Shown: piece after piece, positions 34,309 through 43,552 of the stretch | Position numbering within the stretch: the first letter of the stretch is position 1 | Layout of the letters: every line of letters starts with the position of its first letter | Source: Methanomassiliicoccales archaeon | GTDB taxonomy: Archaea > Thermoplasmatota > Thermoplasmata > Methanomassiliicoccales > UBA472 | Direction of reading: 5' to 3' | Length of the DNA stretch: 64,000 nt | Assembly (NCBI GenBank): GCA_028682895.1 | Contig: JAJRAK010000032.1 | Span: 1-64,000 of the forward strand | Translations under genes and position numbers: made by a program | The notes under the pieces: generated by a model | What the model saw: only the letters and a program-made list of their open reading frames with translations | Told to the model about the DNA's origin: nothing | Databases searched by the model: none

Positions 34309-34536
34309 TCATTCTTTCAGAGAGTCCAATTCCTTCCGGGCCAGCTGTATCTTTTCCTTGATCTCTTCTATTTTCTCGTGGGAGTGGGCCCTTTTATGCT
34401 CAAGCTCCTCGAGGGTCATCTCCCTCTTCTTGAAACGGTGCTCGGCCTCGCTGACCTCGTTGCGATACTCGGCCATCAGTGCGTTTAGGTCCTTGATCTT
34501 CTTCTCCAGTTTGACCTGCTTTGAGGCGAACATCAT
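34309..34536 (-). CDS. Small coiled-coil protein
   Basis: About 75 residues, nearly all one charged coiled coil (VKLEKKIKDLNALMAEYRNEVSEAE and onward to KELDSLKE). A TATA-like TTTTATTAT on the minus strand at about 34560-34568 puts the transcript start next to ATG 34536/34533, so the mRNA may be leaderless; longer readings from 34557 or 34602 are possible. It lies downstream of the gene-free stretch and next to the 3' end of the chemoreceptor gene (24-62 bases from its stop, opposite order). Function unknown; an adaptor or scaffold role would be a guess. Confidence 0.55.
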   Translation of the reverse strand: MMFASKQVKLEKKIKDLNALMAEYRNEVSEAEHRFKKREMTLEELEHKRAHSHEKIEEIKEKIQLARKELDSLKE

Positions 34537-34598
34537 GAAAAAATATGCATTGAACATAATAAAAGTTGGGGTAAGGGGTTTGGGATGCCTGCGCCCAC

Positions 34599-37500
34599 TC
34601 AAGCTTGGATGCCGCGCCGGCTCAAAGCTTCCTTCACCTTGGATGGCATGGCGACCTTGGTGTTGGTGGCCTCGGGCACCTTCTTGATGTTGGTCGCAGC
34701 AGGCTTTCGCACCTCGGCCTTCTTGACCGGGGCGGCCACAGGTTCGGGTTCTTCATTATCGATATTGAACTTGAACTTGCTGGCCATTACGCTGAGGTTC
34801 TCGGCCATTTCGGCGAGCGCCTGCGCACGGGCGGTCATGTCCTCCATGCTGGCTGTCAGTTCCTCAGTGGACGCGGCAGACTCCTGTGCGGAGGATGCCG
34901 TCTCCTCTGCGATGCTGGCCACACCGTCCACGGACCTTGCCGCTCTTCCAGTGCCTTCCTTCTGCTCGGCCATCAGAGTGGCGATCGCCGTGACCTCGTT
35001 GGCCGTGACCACCGTCATCTCGGCTATGTCCGCGAAGGCCCTTCCGGCCTGCTCCACGATGGACATTCCGCTGGCGGCCTCGCGCGTTCCTCTCTTCATG
35101 GACTCGACCGCCTTGCTGGTCTCCGTCTGGACCTCTTTGATCATCTTGGCGATACGTTCCGCGGCCTCCCTGGAGTCCTCGGCGAGGTTCTTGACCTCTT
35201 CCGCCACGACGGCGAAACCGCGTCCCTGCTCTCCGGCCCTGGCGGCCTCTATGGCCGCGTTCAAGGCAAGCAGGTTCGTCTGGTCCGATATGCCGGTGAT
35301 GACGTCGACGATCTCGCCGATTTCCTCGGAGCGCTTCCCGAGCACCTCGATCACCGCTGCGGCCTCCTGCGTCACGCTCTGTATGCCCTGCATCTTGGTG
35401 ACCGTCTCCTTTACCGTGCTCACACCGCTGTTGGCACTGTCGCTGGCCTTCTTCGCCGCTTCGGTCGCAGCATTGGTCCTCTTGACCACATTGTCAACGG
35501 ATGTGGAGATGTCGACCATTATCTTGGCGGTCTCCTCCACCTGCGTGGCCTGGGACTGGGAACCTTTGGATATCTCCTGTATGGCGGAGGATACCTGCTC
35601 CGTCGAGGCGTTCATCTCCTCTGCCGACGAGGCAAGTTCCTGGGATGTGGAGCTGACCATGTTCACGGCGTTGTCGACCTCCATGAGGAGGTGACTGATG
35701 GACGTCTTGAACTGATCGATGGAATTGACCACCATGGCGAAGTTCCGCTGAGACTCCTGGGTGTCTTCGTCCGCTTCAAGCACGGGGATGTTCACCGTCA
35801 GGTCGCCCGTGGCTAGCTCTTCCAGTCCCTGATTGATCAGTTTGACCTGTTCGTTGGCGAACATTCCCTGCTTCGTCGCCTTACGGGAGGCCACTTTAAT
35901 ATCCGTCTGGTCGGATACGAACTCGAACGAACCGATCACCTGGCCGGCACGGTCCCTCAGCGGGGCGCCGACACAGTTGATGTCCAGGGCCTTTGTGCCC
36001 AAGTGGCAATCGTTCTCGCAGGTGTATATATCGTTGGTCCTCATCGCAGTATCGCATGGGCATCCGGCAGTGCGGCACTTAGTCGTTTTCCACATATCGG
36101 CGCATTTCTTGCCCTGCAGGTCCTTCTTGGTGCTGCCCAGCAGCTCCGCGCCGGTCCTGTTTATGTACTGGATCTGCAGGTCCTTGTCCATGAACTGCAG
36201 CGGCATGGGTATGGTCTCGAGATGACCGACCAGGGAGTCCAAGGTGGCGTTCACACCTTCCAGTATCTCCTTGTACACACCGAAGTGCTTGCTAAGGTCC
36301 GCCCTGCTGTCCAGCCGACCTTCCATCGTCTCGCCCACCAGGGCCTGTGCTTCGGTCCCCAACGCGAGCACTGAGTCCTTGACCATCTCCACATTGCTGA
36401 AGATCTTTTGGAACGCCTCATAGCTCGCCTTAGTGTACTCATCCCCAACGACCGGGGTCGTGTCCAGGTCATAATCGCCCACGGACATCTTGTGCAGGTC
36501 TTTAGCCAGACGTGATATCTCGTTCATATTGTAAGCGGTCGTCCGAGTGGCGGCCGTGATGTCCTGGAGCACTTCCATGTGCCCGATCTTTTCGCCCCTG
36601 GCGTTAAGGATATAATCGACATCGATCTGGTTGTGCTTGCCGTTGCGCTCGGCGCGAGTCCTCCCCTCCCCATCGCGCAATCTGATGATACCGCAGTTCT
36701 TGGTATTGCATACGGCCCCGTTCCAGTAGCTGCAATGCTTACCTAATATCTCCTTGCGCTTGACCTTGAGTATGTTCTCGGAGGCCTTGTTGATGAACGT
36801 TATGTTCATGTCCATGTCCGTGACGGACAGCGGGAACGGTATCGAATCGAGCATCTGCTCGTACCAGAACATGCGGTCCACGACGTGGTCCAATGTCAGG
36901 TTCACTCCGTGTATGACCTTTGCATAATCGCCCACGTGCTTGGATTCGTCGGCCCTCATCTCGAAGTTACCGCTAATAGCGGCCTCGGTGAGCAACCGGG
37001 AGTCCTCGACCATGTTGTTCACAGCATCGATGCACTTGTTGAGGTTGTCCTTCATTATGTTGAACTTGCCGTTGAAGTTGTTGGTTATCTTCGCCGGGAT
37101 CTCACCCTCTGCGATCTTTTCGACGTAGATCGCAGCCAACTTTAGAGGAGCGATGTAAGCGTCCAGTATCTGATTGGTACCCTCGACGATCTTCTTGTAG
37201 TTCCGTTCGAACTTTGATGGGTCGGCCCTAGCCTTAATATCACCTGAGACGCCGGCCTCGACCAGGTTCATTATCTCTTCGGTGACCTTCATCTCCATGG
37301 ATATGTCGGTTATCTGCTCGACGGCACCGATGATCTCGCCCTTGGGGTTCAACATCGGTTTCAAGGTGACCCTTATCGGCAAGGTTCCACTTGGAAGCCT
37401 GGCCTCGGAGTCGCCGATCCTCATCTGCCCATCCTTTAAGGTACGGCAGAGGAGACAGTTATCGGTCTTGCAGAAAGGAGTGTTGATCACATCGTGGCAC

Positions 37501-38000
37501 TTCTTGCCGACGATGTTCTCCTTCTTTTCCCCGACCATGTCCAGGCCTGCCTGGTTCATGAAGATGATGTTGTAATCATTGTCAATTCCCATGACCACGG
37601 TCGGTATGGCGTTGATATAGTATGAACCGGCGTTAGAGCCGGAACCGGTCTTATTGAGGAAGAAGGTCGCACCCTTCAGGGTGTTGTTCGGCCCGGTCTT
37701 CGGAATGGCCTTTAGAGAGCAGACCACCTTACGGTCGTCCTCGCCCAGGAACGAGAAGCTGTCATTGAGGTATTCCTCGCCCTTCTTCAGAGAGGCAACG
37801 ACACCCTCATCGTTCGTTCCCATGGAACCAGCGAGTATGTTCTTTATCCTCATACCCGTTGCCTCATCGATCGGATATCCTGTCAACTCGGCCGCTTCCT
37901 TGTTGATGAACATGACCTTCCAGTCGGAATCCACTGAGATGATACCAGTCGGTATGTCATCAATGTTAACTAGCATCTTTTGTTCGCTTCCTTGCATCAT
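34599..38000 (-). CDS. Cytosolic multi-PAS methyl-accepting chemotaxis receptor
   Basis: 1133 residues, no membrane helix. PAS1 about 10-110, PAS2 128-235, PAS3 380-485, PAS4 592-700. Three copies of a HAMP-like unit containing RADxSK-x4-Y-x5-G-x-N-x2-LD are at about 251-280, 341-371 and 558-588. The MCP signalling hairpin spans about 770-1065 with tip [19 protein letters not shown] and [16 protein letters not shown]. Three PAS domains carry the same cysteine spacing (C168/177/182, C423/431/436, C633/642/647), suggesting a metal or redox centre. The C-terminal tail ends in a flexible basic segment that could tether CheB/CheR. It should bind CheW and control CheA. Confidence 0.92.
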   Translation of the reverse strand: MMQGSEQKMLVNIDDIPTGIISVDSDWKVMFINKEAAELTGYPIDEATGMRIKNILAGSMGTNDEGVVASLKKGEEYLNDSFSFLGEDDRKVVCSLKAIPKTGPNNTLKGATFFLNKTGSGSNAGSYYINAIPTVVMGIDNDYNIIFMNQAGLDMVGEKKENIVGKKCHDVINTPFCKTDNCLLCRTLKDGQMRIGDSEARLPSGTLPIRVTLKPMLNPKGEIIGAVEQITDISMEMKVTEEIMNLVEAGVSGDIKARADPSKFERNYKKIVEGTNQILDAYIAPLKLAAIYVEKIAEGEIPAKITNNFNGKFNIMKDNLNKCIDAVNNMVEDSRLLTEAAISGNFEMRADESKHVGDYAKVIHGVNLTLDHVVDRMFWYEQMLDSIPFPLSVTDMDMNITFINKASENILKVKRKEILGKHCSYWNGAVCNTKNCGIIRLRDGEGRTRAERNGKHNQIDVDYILNARGEKIGHMEVLQDITAATRTTAYNMNEISRLAKDLHKMSVGDYDLDTTPVVGDEYTKASYEAFQKIFSNVEMVKDSVLALGTEAQALVGETMEGRLDSRADLSKHFGVYKEILEGVNATLDSLVGHLETIPMPLQFMDKDLQIQYINRTGAELLGSTKKDLQGKKCADMWKTTKCRTAGCPCDTAMRTNDIYTCENDCHLGTKALDINCVGAPLRDRAGQVIGSFEFVSDQTDIKVASRKATKQGMFANEQVKLINQGLEELATGDLTVNIPVLEADEDTQESQRNFAMVVNSIDQFKTSISHLLMEVDNAVNMVSSTSQELASSAEEMNASTEQVSSAIQEISKGSQSQATQVEETAKIMVDISTSVDNVVKRTNAATEAAKKASDSANSGVSTVKETVTKMQGIQSVTQEAAAVIEVLGKRSEEIGEIVDVITGISDQTNLLALNAAIEAARAGEQGRGFAVVAEEVKNLAEDSREAAERIAKMIKEVQTETSKAVESMKRGTREAASGMSIVEQAGRAFADIAEMTVVTANEVTAIATLMAEQKEGTGRAARSVDGVASIAEETASSAQESAASTEELTASMEDMTARAQALAEMAENLSVMASKFKFNIDNEEPEPVAAPVKKAEVRKPAATNIKKVPEATNTKVAMPSKVKEALSRRGIQA

Positions 38001-38679
38001 CTTCCCTCACGTGGTTATTTTTACGACTTGGCATGTGCAGTGCTTCGTCTTGTGTGCAGTAAAATTCGAAAGTTCCTCTATATATCCTAGACCTCCGCTT
38101 ATCAACCGTGATAATTTGCTTTATTGATGTCCAGTCATTGATTTTAACCGCATTTGATATTTCACGATTGAAAACTCCAAATGGATTTGATAAGAACGGA
38201 CCGCTGCTAGGTAGGTAAGAAGAAACGGATATCGTACGATGAGATATCTATGATCGTCCCTTTCATAGGCAGAGAGGTCGTGATGATAGATCATTGGCGC
38301 GTTCGTTCAGTGATCGTGACCTGTTCCGCGCCCCATAATATACATAGAAAGTACGACGCGCGCATATGATCAAAAGACGAGAAATGATCTTCAGCCAGTC
38401 ACCGATATTATTTTTTTCTACCGCAGTGTCGAAGAACATGAAGCTGGCACCTCGAAGATGATTTGCTGATACCTTTGAATATAATCAAAATTGAAAATGA
38501 GCCAGATAGAATATTTTTCATAAAAATTGAAATCAAAGTTGATTTTGTGGTCTTCTATGTTTATAAGGGTCGTACGGAGTAACATGTTCTAGCGAGGTAA
38601 GAGGGGGGCGAGTCCCTTACGCTTACTATACGCATCGGAACCCGAAAGGTTCCACAGTAAAAATGGAGATAGGATAAAC
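38001..38679. other. Divergent regulatory region between the chemoreceptor and flaB
   Basis: No gene is visible in 679 bases. GGATATATAGAGG on the minus strand (about 38076-38088) is the receptor promoter, giving a leader of about 55 bases. TTTATAAG at 38560-38567 is the archaellin promoter. The AT-rich centre (38150-38550) contains scattered short repeats but no clear RNA gene. Such a large gap suggests several regulator sites for motility control. Confidence 0.5.
38560..38653 (+). promoter_or_regulatory. flaB promoter and structured 5' leader
   Basis: TATA box TTTATAAG at 38560-38567; start expected near 38590. The roughly 90-base leader holds two hairpins: GTAAG/CTTAC with inner GGG/CCC (38597-38620) and GGAACC-CGAAA-GGTTCC (38637-38653). 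A GGAGAT ribosome-binding site follows at 38664-38669. The hairpins may stabilise the highly expressed archaellin mRNA or control its translation. Confidence 0.55.
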
Positions 38680-39267
38680 ATGAAGAAAATGTGGATGAAG
38701 AAGGACAAGCGCGCTGAGATGGGCGTCGGAACGATGATCATATTCATCGCCATGGTACTCGTCGCAGCTGTCGCCGCGTCCGTCATGATCAGCACTGCGA
38801 ACACTGTTCGCGAGCAGGCTCAGTCGACCGGTGACCAGGCAATCGACAACGTTGCATCCGGTTTCACCGTTCAGGATGTAGTCGGTGAAGTCGACTCTGC
38901 TATGACCAGCGTCGTGAACGTCACCATATACATGAGGCTGTCCGCCGGTAGCCCCGCCATCAACATGGACAACGTGATGATATCGGTAACCACCAGCGAC
39001 AACTCGAAATACCTGAACCTGAACGAGACCTCCAGGGCCACCGCGGAAGCCAACAACAGCTACGGTTTCGCTAAGGAACTGAACGTCCAGGGATTCGATG
39101 AATGGGTTCTCGGACAGGGCGACCTGGCTAAGATCACCATCGTTGGCCTGACCGTCGGGTTCAACCAGGAAGTCGTAATCAAGATCATCCCGGCCTACGG
39201 CCAGATGAACATGATCACCTTCACGACCCCTGAGCAGTACTCTACCCAGTACATAACCCTGGCTTAA
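38680..39267 (+). CDS. flaB: Archaellin
   Basis: Structural subunit of the archaellum filament. Class III signal peptide KKDKRAEMG with cleavage before VGTMIIFIAMVLVAA, then the hydrophobic N-terminal helix and a soluble beta domain of about 150 residues with several N-x-S/T sites (NVT, NET, NNS) for N-glycosylation. 195 residues. It is the only archaellin in the window and is first in the operon, with a long structured leader. FlaK/PibD prepilin peptidase is not in the window. Confidence 0.93.
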   Translation: MKKMWMKKDKRAEMGVGTMIIFIAMVLVAAVAASVMISTANTVREQAQSTGDQAIDNVASGFTVQDVVGEVDSAMTSVVNVTIYMRLSAGSPAINMDNVMISVTTSDNSKYLNLNETSRATAEANNSYGFAKELNVQGFDEWVLGQGDLAKITIVGLTVGFNQEVVIKIIPAYGQMNMITFTTPEQYSTQYITLA

Positions 39268-39313
39268 ACGTGAACAGCAGGAAACCATAACAAAAACAAA
39301 AGAGGGTGAGACG

Positions 39314-40237
39314 ATGAAACAAAAAAGCGTACACCCTCTGCCCTTATCTTTATTTCTTGCAAATTCAGCGATTTTCGCGTTCAAGAAGAAGGGAAAGGGG
39401 GCGGAGGTTGATGACAGCAATGGCGGGGAATTACCTAACGAGCTTGGAGACATCGACTTCGATGATGACCTTAAACTGAACGAGAACGGAGATCTCGATT
39501 TCGGTGGAGGTGGCCTCCCTGACCTTGGTGATGACTCGGATCTAGGCGACGATGATGGGATTTCTATGCCTAACACGGCATCGGCAGCATCAGCAGCGGC
39601 CGAACTAGGGGGATCCCAGAAAAAGAAGATGGATGAGCTCAACGGCAGCATGTTGGACCTTCAATCCCAGATGGAGAAGAGAGGGATGGAGATCAAAGGC
39701 GTCAAGAACGACCTTGACTCCATAAAGGGCGAGATGGGGCACATCTCGGAGTCCATGAAGAAGATGCTCTGCATCTACGAGGCCGTGAGCCGGCAATACA
39801 ATCCGTTCGTACAAGAAGGAGATCAAACCGCTGTTCCCCTTATGAACGATGGCAATTCAATAGCAGACCCTTTCAATAACGAGGACCTGGACCACGTGAT
39901 AACCCCGAACGATCTCGAAGAGAGGAAGCCGGCAGGGGCACCGAGACCAGCTCCAGAACCTATGAGACCAGTATCGATACCGGTGCCTGAGATGAAGCCT
40001 AAGGCCGCACCCACAGCGATGCAGATCCCGTCCATTGGCACTCCAGAAAAATCGCTAAGCGACGCCTTCATCGCCAGCTGCATGACCCAGATCAGCAGGA
40101 TAATCGAGATGAAGACCGAGAAGGAGAGCATGGACCAGGCCATCGAACGCATATATGTGGCCCGGTTGAACGGGGTCGAACCGTCCGAGGAGGACATAGC
40201 CCTGGTCGATAGATGGTATTCAAAGATGAGGAGGTAG
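39314..40237 (+). CDS. flaD: Archaellum accessory protein FlaC/FlaD/FlaE-like
   Basis: 307 residues. After an unusual hydrophobic N-terminus (PLSLFLANSAIFAF) followed by KKKGKG comes a long acidic low-complexity stretch (about 30-95), a coiled coil (100-155) ending in the FlaC mark MLCIYEAVSRQYNPFV, a proline-rich linker and a C-terminal FlaD/E domain (250-307, ending VDRWYSKMRR). In Euryarchaeota FlaC/D/E link the archaellum motor to CheF and chemotaxis. FlaC and FlaD/E appear fused here. It starts 46 bases after flaB with GAGGGTGAG as ribosome-binding site; FlaF begins 3 bases after its stop. Confidence 0.85.
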   Translation: MKQKSVHPLPLSLFLANSAIFAFKKKGKGAEVDDSNGGELPNELGDIDFDDDLKLNENGDLDFGGGGLPDLGDDSDLGDDDGISMPNTASAASAAAELGGSQKKKMDELNGSMLDLQSQMEKRGMEIKGVKNDLDSIKGEMGHISESMKKMLCIYEAVSRQYNPFVQEGDQTAVPLMNDGNSIADPFNNEDLDHVITPNDLEERKPAGAPRPAPEPMRPVSIPVPEMKPKAAPTAMQIPSIGTPEKSLSDAFIASCMTQISRIIEMKTEKESMDQAIERIYVARLNGVEPSEEDIALVDRWYSKMRR

Positions 40238-40240
40238 TCC

Positions 40241-40663
40241 GTGGGACTGAGCGTCTCCGGCGCCTCGGCCATCCTTTTTATCGCGTTCGTAGTGGTCTTT
40301 GGTTCGATGTTCACGGCCTTGGACAGCTACCAGCAGAACTTAGGTGAGGCCTACCAGAACTTGGAGGACACTGCGCTGGAGGTCAAATCCACTTCAATAT
40401 CGTTCGTGAGCGTGGACGCTGTCAATGATACGTTCACGATCGAGAACGATGGCGATGCCACCTTGATCACGGATGATTTCAACATACTTATCGACGGCAT
40501 ATTGATCAACGGTTCTGTGTTCGAGATGTCCATTATCGATAACGATGGTAGCAGATTGCTCCTCCCAGGCGATATGGCGGAGATATCTCTGAGTATCGAA
40601 ATCGATAATTGTAGAATCAAGGTTATAACCGGCGCCGGTGTTTCTGTCATATACGACCCATGA
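40241..40663 (+). CDS. flaF: Archaellum stator protein FlaF
   Basis: 140 residues, GTG start with GAGGAG 8 bases upstream. N-terminal pilin-like membrane helix (ASAILFIAFVVVFGSMF), then a short coil (YQQNLGEAYQNLED) and a beta-sandwich domain typical of FlaF (TFTIENDGDATL, LLPGDMAEISL). FlaF and FlaG form the periplasmic stator that anchors the motor to the S-layer. Located between flaD and flaG as in other euryarchaea. Confidence 0.88.
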   Translation: MGLSVSGASAILFIAFVVVFGSMFTALDSYQQNLGEAYQNLEDTALEVKSTSISFVSVDAVNDTFTIENDGDATLITDDFNILIDGILINGSVFEMSIIDNDGSRLLLPGDMAEISLSIEIDNCRIKVITGAGVSVIYDP

Positions 40664-40675
40664 GGGGGGTATGGC

Positions 40676-41113
40676 ATGTCTGACAGTTCAACTCCGCAGA
40701 TGATATTCTTCATAGCTGCCGTGATGGTCGCAGCCTCGATGTCCGGAGTGTTCATCGGCATCGGCTATGAGATGGCCCAGTCGGTCATGGATCGGGGGGA
40801 GGAGATAACCGACACGATAGAGACCAGGATATCGATAATCAACGACCCGGCCATGATGCCGTATAGCGAAGGGGTGCTCACTGTATATGTGAAGAACCTC
40901 TCACCGGACACGATAAATAAGCATCTGGACATATTCATCGACGGCATCTATGTTGATGATGTGACGCTCGACCTGGACCTGAACGATACTGAGGTCTGGG
41001 GACCGGATGTTGTACAAACAGTGTGGATAGACATCGCTCTGAGCACCGGTGATCACGCGATAAAGGTCGTATTGAGCAACAGTGTCTATGATTCCCTTGA
41101 TTTTCGAATCTGA
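40676..41113 (+). CDS. flaG: Archaellum stator protein FlaG
   Basis: 145 residues. N-terminal helix MIFFIAAVMVAASMSGVF, then MAQSVMDRGEEITDTIETRISIINDP, and a beta-sandwich with VLTVYVKNLS, matching FlaG/FlaF-family stator proteins. It is preceded by the ribosome-binding site GAGGGGG overlapping the flaF stop region (12-base gap). It is co-transcribed with flaF and flaH. Confidence 0.88.
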   Translation: MSDSSTPQMIFFIAAVMVAASMSGVFIGIGYEMAQSVMDRGEEITDTIETRISIINDPAMMPYSEGVLTVYVKNLSPDTINKHLDIFIDGIYVDDVTLDLDLNDTEVWGPDVVQTVWIDIALSTGDHAIKVVLSNSVYDSLDFRI

Positions 41114-41161
41114 TAATGAGAGGGAACTGTATTTCTTATACGTCTGGCTTTGGTAATATTT

Positions 41162-41884
41162 ATGGCGATCAAAAACTTGTCGGAATCCGGCTATTCTCGG
41201 CCGATGCATGATATCAGCATCGCGGGGGACGAGCTTGGGAAAAGGCTCGGTGGCGGGATACCGATAGGTTCGATCGTCTTCATCGAAGGACCGGAAGGAT
41301 CTGGCAGAAGCGTTCTGGCCCAGCGTTTCTGCTACGGGTTCCTGCAGAACGGAAAGTCGACGACCTATGTGAGCACCGAGCTCACCATGATGCAGTTCAT
41401 CGATCAGATGTTCTCGTTGAGCTATCGCATCGATGACAGCTTGATCGAGAGCGCCCTGCAGTTCTTTCCCGTCTATCCGTTGATCGGTAACTCCCGATCG
41501 AGGATCGATTTCCTGGAAAGGGTGTTCCAGTCCTCCAGCCTATACAATAGGGACACCCTCATCATCGATAGCTTCTCGTCCTTGGTCGGGGAGACCATCG
41601 ATAACAAGAAATGCATCGAGCTGATGGGATTTCTTAAAAAGCAGGCGAAACTGGGCAAGACCATAGTACTGACGGCCGAGAAGGGCAGCCCCGCCATGGA
41701 GCCGCTCAGATTGGGATCGGACATCTATCTTTCCCTGGACATGAAGCACGCCGGAGTGGGGCTGGTGCGGATGATAAGTGTGAAAAGGTTCCTGAGAGCG
41801 TTCGGGAACGTGGACGATGTATTGTCGTACCGCGTCGAACCGCGCTCGGGGCTCGTGATAGAGATCACGGAGGTATCCGGATAA
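41162..41884 (+). CDS. flaH: Archaellum KaiC-like ATP-binding protein FlaH
   Basis: 240 residues, RecA/KaiC fold. Walker A GPEGSGRS lies near residue 42, where Arg replaces the usual Lys, a known variation in KaiC-like FlaH proteins that needs checking here. Walker B is DTLIIDSFSSL. FlaH binds ATP, sits in the ring around FlaI and controls motor assembly or switching. ATG 41162 is preferred to a TTG at 41150. The FlaI start follows 1 base after the stop. Confidence 0.88.
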   Translation: MAIKNLSESGYSRPMHDISIAGDELGKRLGGGIPIGSIVFIEGPEGSGRSVLAQRFCYGFLQNGKSTTYVSTELTMMQFIDQMFSLSYRIDDSLIESALQFFPVYPLIGNSRSRIDFLERVFQSSSLYNRDTLIIDSFSSLVGETIDNKKCIELMGFLKKQAKLGKTIVLTAEKGSPAMEPLRLGSDIYLSLDMKHAGVGLVRMISVKRFLRAFGNVDDVLSYRVEPRSGLVIEITEVSG

Positions 41885-41885
41885 G

Positions 41886-43544
41886 ATGGACGAACTGCTG
41901 CTTAAGGAAATGAAGGGTAACGCCTTCCTCAAAGATTACATCGATGAGCTTAAGCGCACGACCTCGAAATTGCCGAAGTATTATGAAAAATTGTCCGTCC
42001 AGGACCTCTCGGAGATGCGCAGGCTGGCGGCGGTCGATCCCATCGCGGCCAACATCATCTACAAGACCGCCGGTGGTTTCGTCCATATCAACGCTTTCAT
42101 CAACATGTACATGAGCATCGAGCAACAGTTGAAGGAGAGCGAGAAGGAGAAGATGCGCCTTGTCAAGGAGTCCATACTTGAGAAGGCATCGAAGGAAGAG
42201 AGCGTAGAGACGAAGGAGGACCTGGAGAGGATAATAAACAAGTTATACGACCAGTCCGTCGACATCTCTTCGAAGAAGGCAAAGGCCTTCGAGATACCTG
42301 GGCTCGGGAAGCTGATGGGTGGCTCCAAGATCCCACTGACCGAAAAGGAATACAACCTGATCAAATACTACCTGCGCCGCGACATCGTTGGTTTCGGACC
42401 GATCGAACCTCTCATCGTGGACAACTACATAGAAGATATCCACCTGATCGGCACGGCCAGGGTGCGGGTTTCGCACAAAGCTTTCCAATATGCGTTGGAG
42501 ACGAACGTGCGCTTCGACGATGAGGTCTCATTGAACGAGTACTTCATCTCCATGAGCGAAAGGATGGGGCGCCCGGTAAGCGCGTCCAGGCCTGTGGTCG
42601 ATGGTACGCTGCCGGATGGCTCCCGTATAAACATGATCTACACGAATGAGATCAGTGCCAGGGGTAGCAGCTTCACCATCAGGAAATTCGCCTCAGAGCC
42701 CATCTCGGCCATCCAGCTGGTCAAGTGGAAGACATATAGCTCCGAGTTCCTGGCATACCTTTGGCTTTGCCTAGAGAACAAGCAGAACGTCATCATCTGC
42801 GGTGAGACGGCATCTGGAAAGACCACCACCATCAACGCAGTTCTGAGCATGATCGACCACCGCGGTAAGATATACTCTGTGGAAGACACCCCTGAGGTCC
42901 AACCTCCCCAGAAATCCTGGCAGCGCTGCGTGACCAGGGAGGCGGGACCTGAAGAGGCCAGGGTGACGATGTTCGACCTGCTGAGGGCGGCATTGAGGTC
43001 CAGGCCCGATTACATAGTCATCGGTGAGATCAGGGGTGAGGAGGCCAGGACAGCGTTCCAATGTATGCAGACCGGTATCCCGGTCATGGCCACCTTCCAC
43101 GCCTCCAATTCCACGAAGTTCATACAGAGGATGACCGGCCAGCCGGTCAACATACCTATGTCCTTCATCGACAACGTCAACGTCCTGGTCTTCCAGTCCG
43201 CGGTCAATGTCGGCGGGCGATATCTGAGACGTGTCACCCAGGTGGAGGAGTGCGTCGGGTATAATCGTGAGGTCGGCGGTGTCATGACCAGGACGGTGTT
43301 CAAGTGGGACCCGGCCAGGGACGTCATCTATTTCCGCGGTATGAACAACTCGCACATCCTTGAGAACAGGGTGGCTGCGGACCATGGTTACGCCAACAAG
43401 AAGGACATCTATATCGAGCTGAAGAAGAGGGAACGTATCATCGACAAGATGCTCGAGCTGAACTTACTGGAATATAAGGTCGTGAACGATATTTTGAACG
43501 ATTATTACGAAAAAGGAGAGGATTCGCTCCCCTTCAACTATTAG
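41886..43544 (+). CDS. flaI: Archaellum motor ATPase FlaI
   Basis: 552 residues. N-terminal domain (about 1-220) with the FlaI-specific helices, then Walker A GETASGKTTT near residue 305, Walker B with RSRPDYIVIGEIRGEEA and the histidine motif MATFHASN. FlaI hydrolyses ATP to assemble and rotate the filament. Placed between flaH and flaJ. It ends in TAG, which is read as a normal stop; only a few codons follow before another stop. Confidence 0.94.
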   Translation: MDELLLKEMKGNAFLKDYIDELKRTTSKLPKYYEKLSVQDLSEMRRLAAVDPIAANIIYKTAGGFVHINAFINMYMSIEQQLKESEKEKMRLVKESILEKASKEESVETKEDLERIINKLYDQSVDISSKKAKAFEIPGLGKLMGGSKIPLTEKEYNLIKYYLRRDIVGFGPIEPLIVDNYIEDIHLIGTARVRVSHKAFQYALETNVRFDDEVSLNEYFISMSERMGRPVSASRPVVDGTLPDGSRINMIYTNEISARGSSFTIRKFASEPISAIQLVKWKTYSSEFLAYLWLCLENKQNVIICGETASGKTTTINAVLSMIDHRGKIYSVEDTPEVQPPQKSWQRCVTREAGPEEARVTMFDLLRAALRSRPDYIVIGEIRGEEARTAFQCMQTGIPVMATFHASNSTKFIQRMTGQPVNIPMSFIDNVNVLVFQSAVNVGGRYLRRVTQVEECVGYNREVGGVMTRTVFKWDPARDVIYFRGMNNSHILENRVAADHGYANKKDIYIELKKRERIIDKMLELNLLEYKVVNDILNDYYEKGEDSLPFNY

Positions 43545-43552
43545 GTGTTCAG

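Noticed and set aside
34019-34687. 222-codon plus-strand frame
   Set aside because: Runs antisense through the coiled-coil gene and the end of the receptor gene; composition is that of an antisense shadow.
38275-38330. C/D box sRNA
   Set aside because: GTGATGA resembles a C box, but no matching D box (CTGA) and guide spacing follow.
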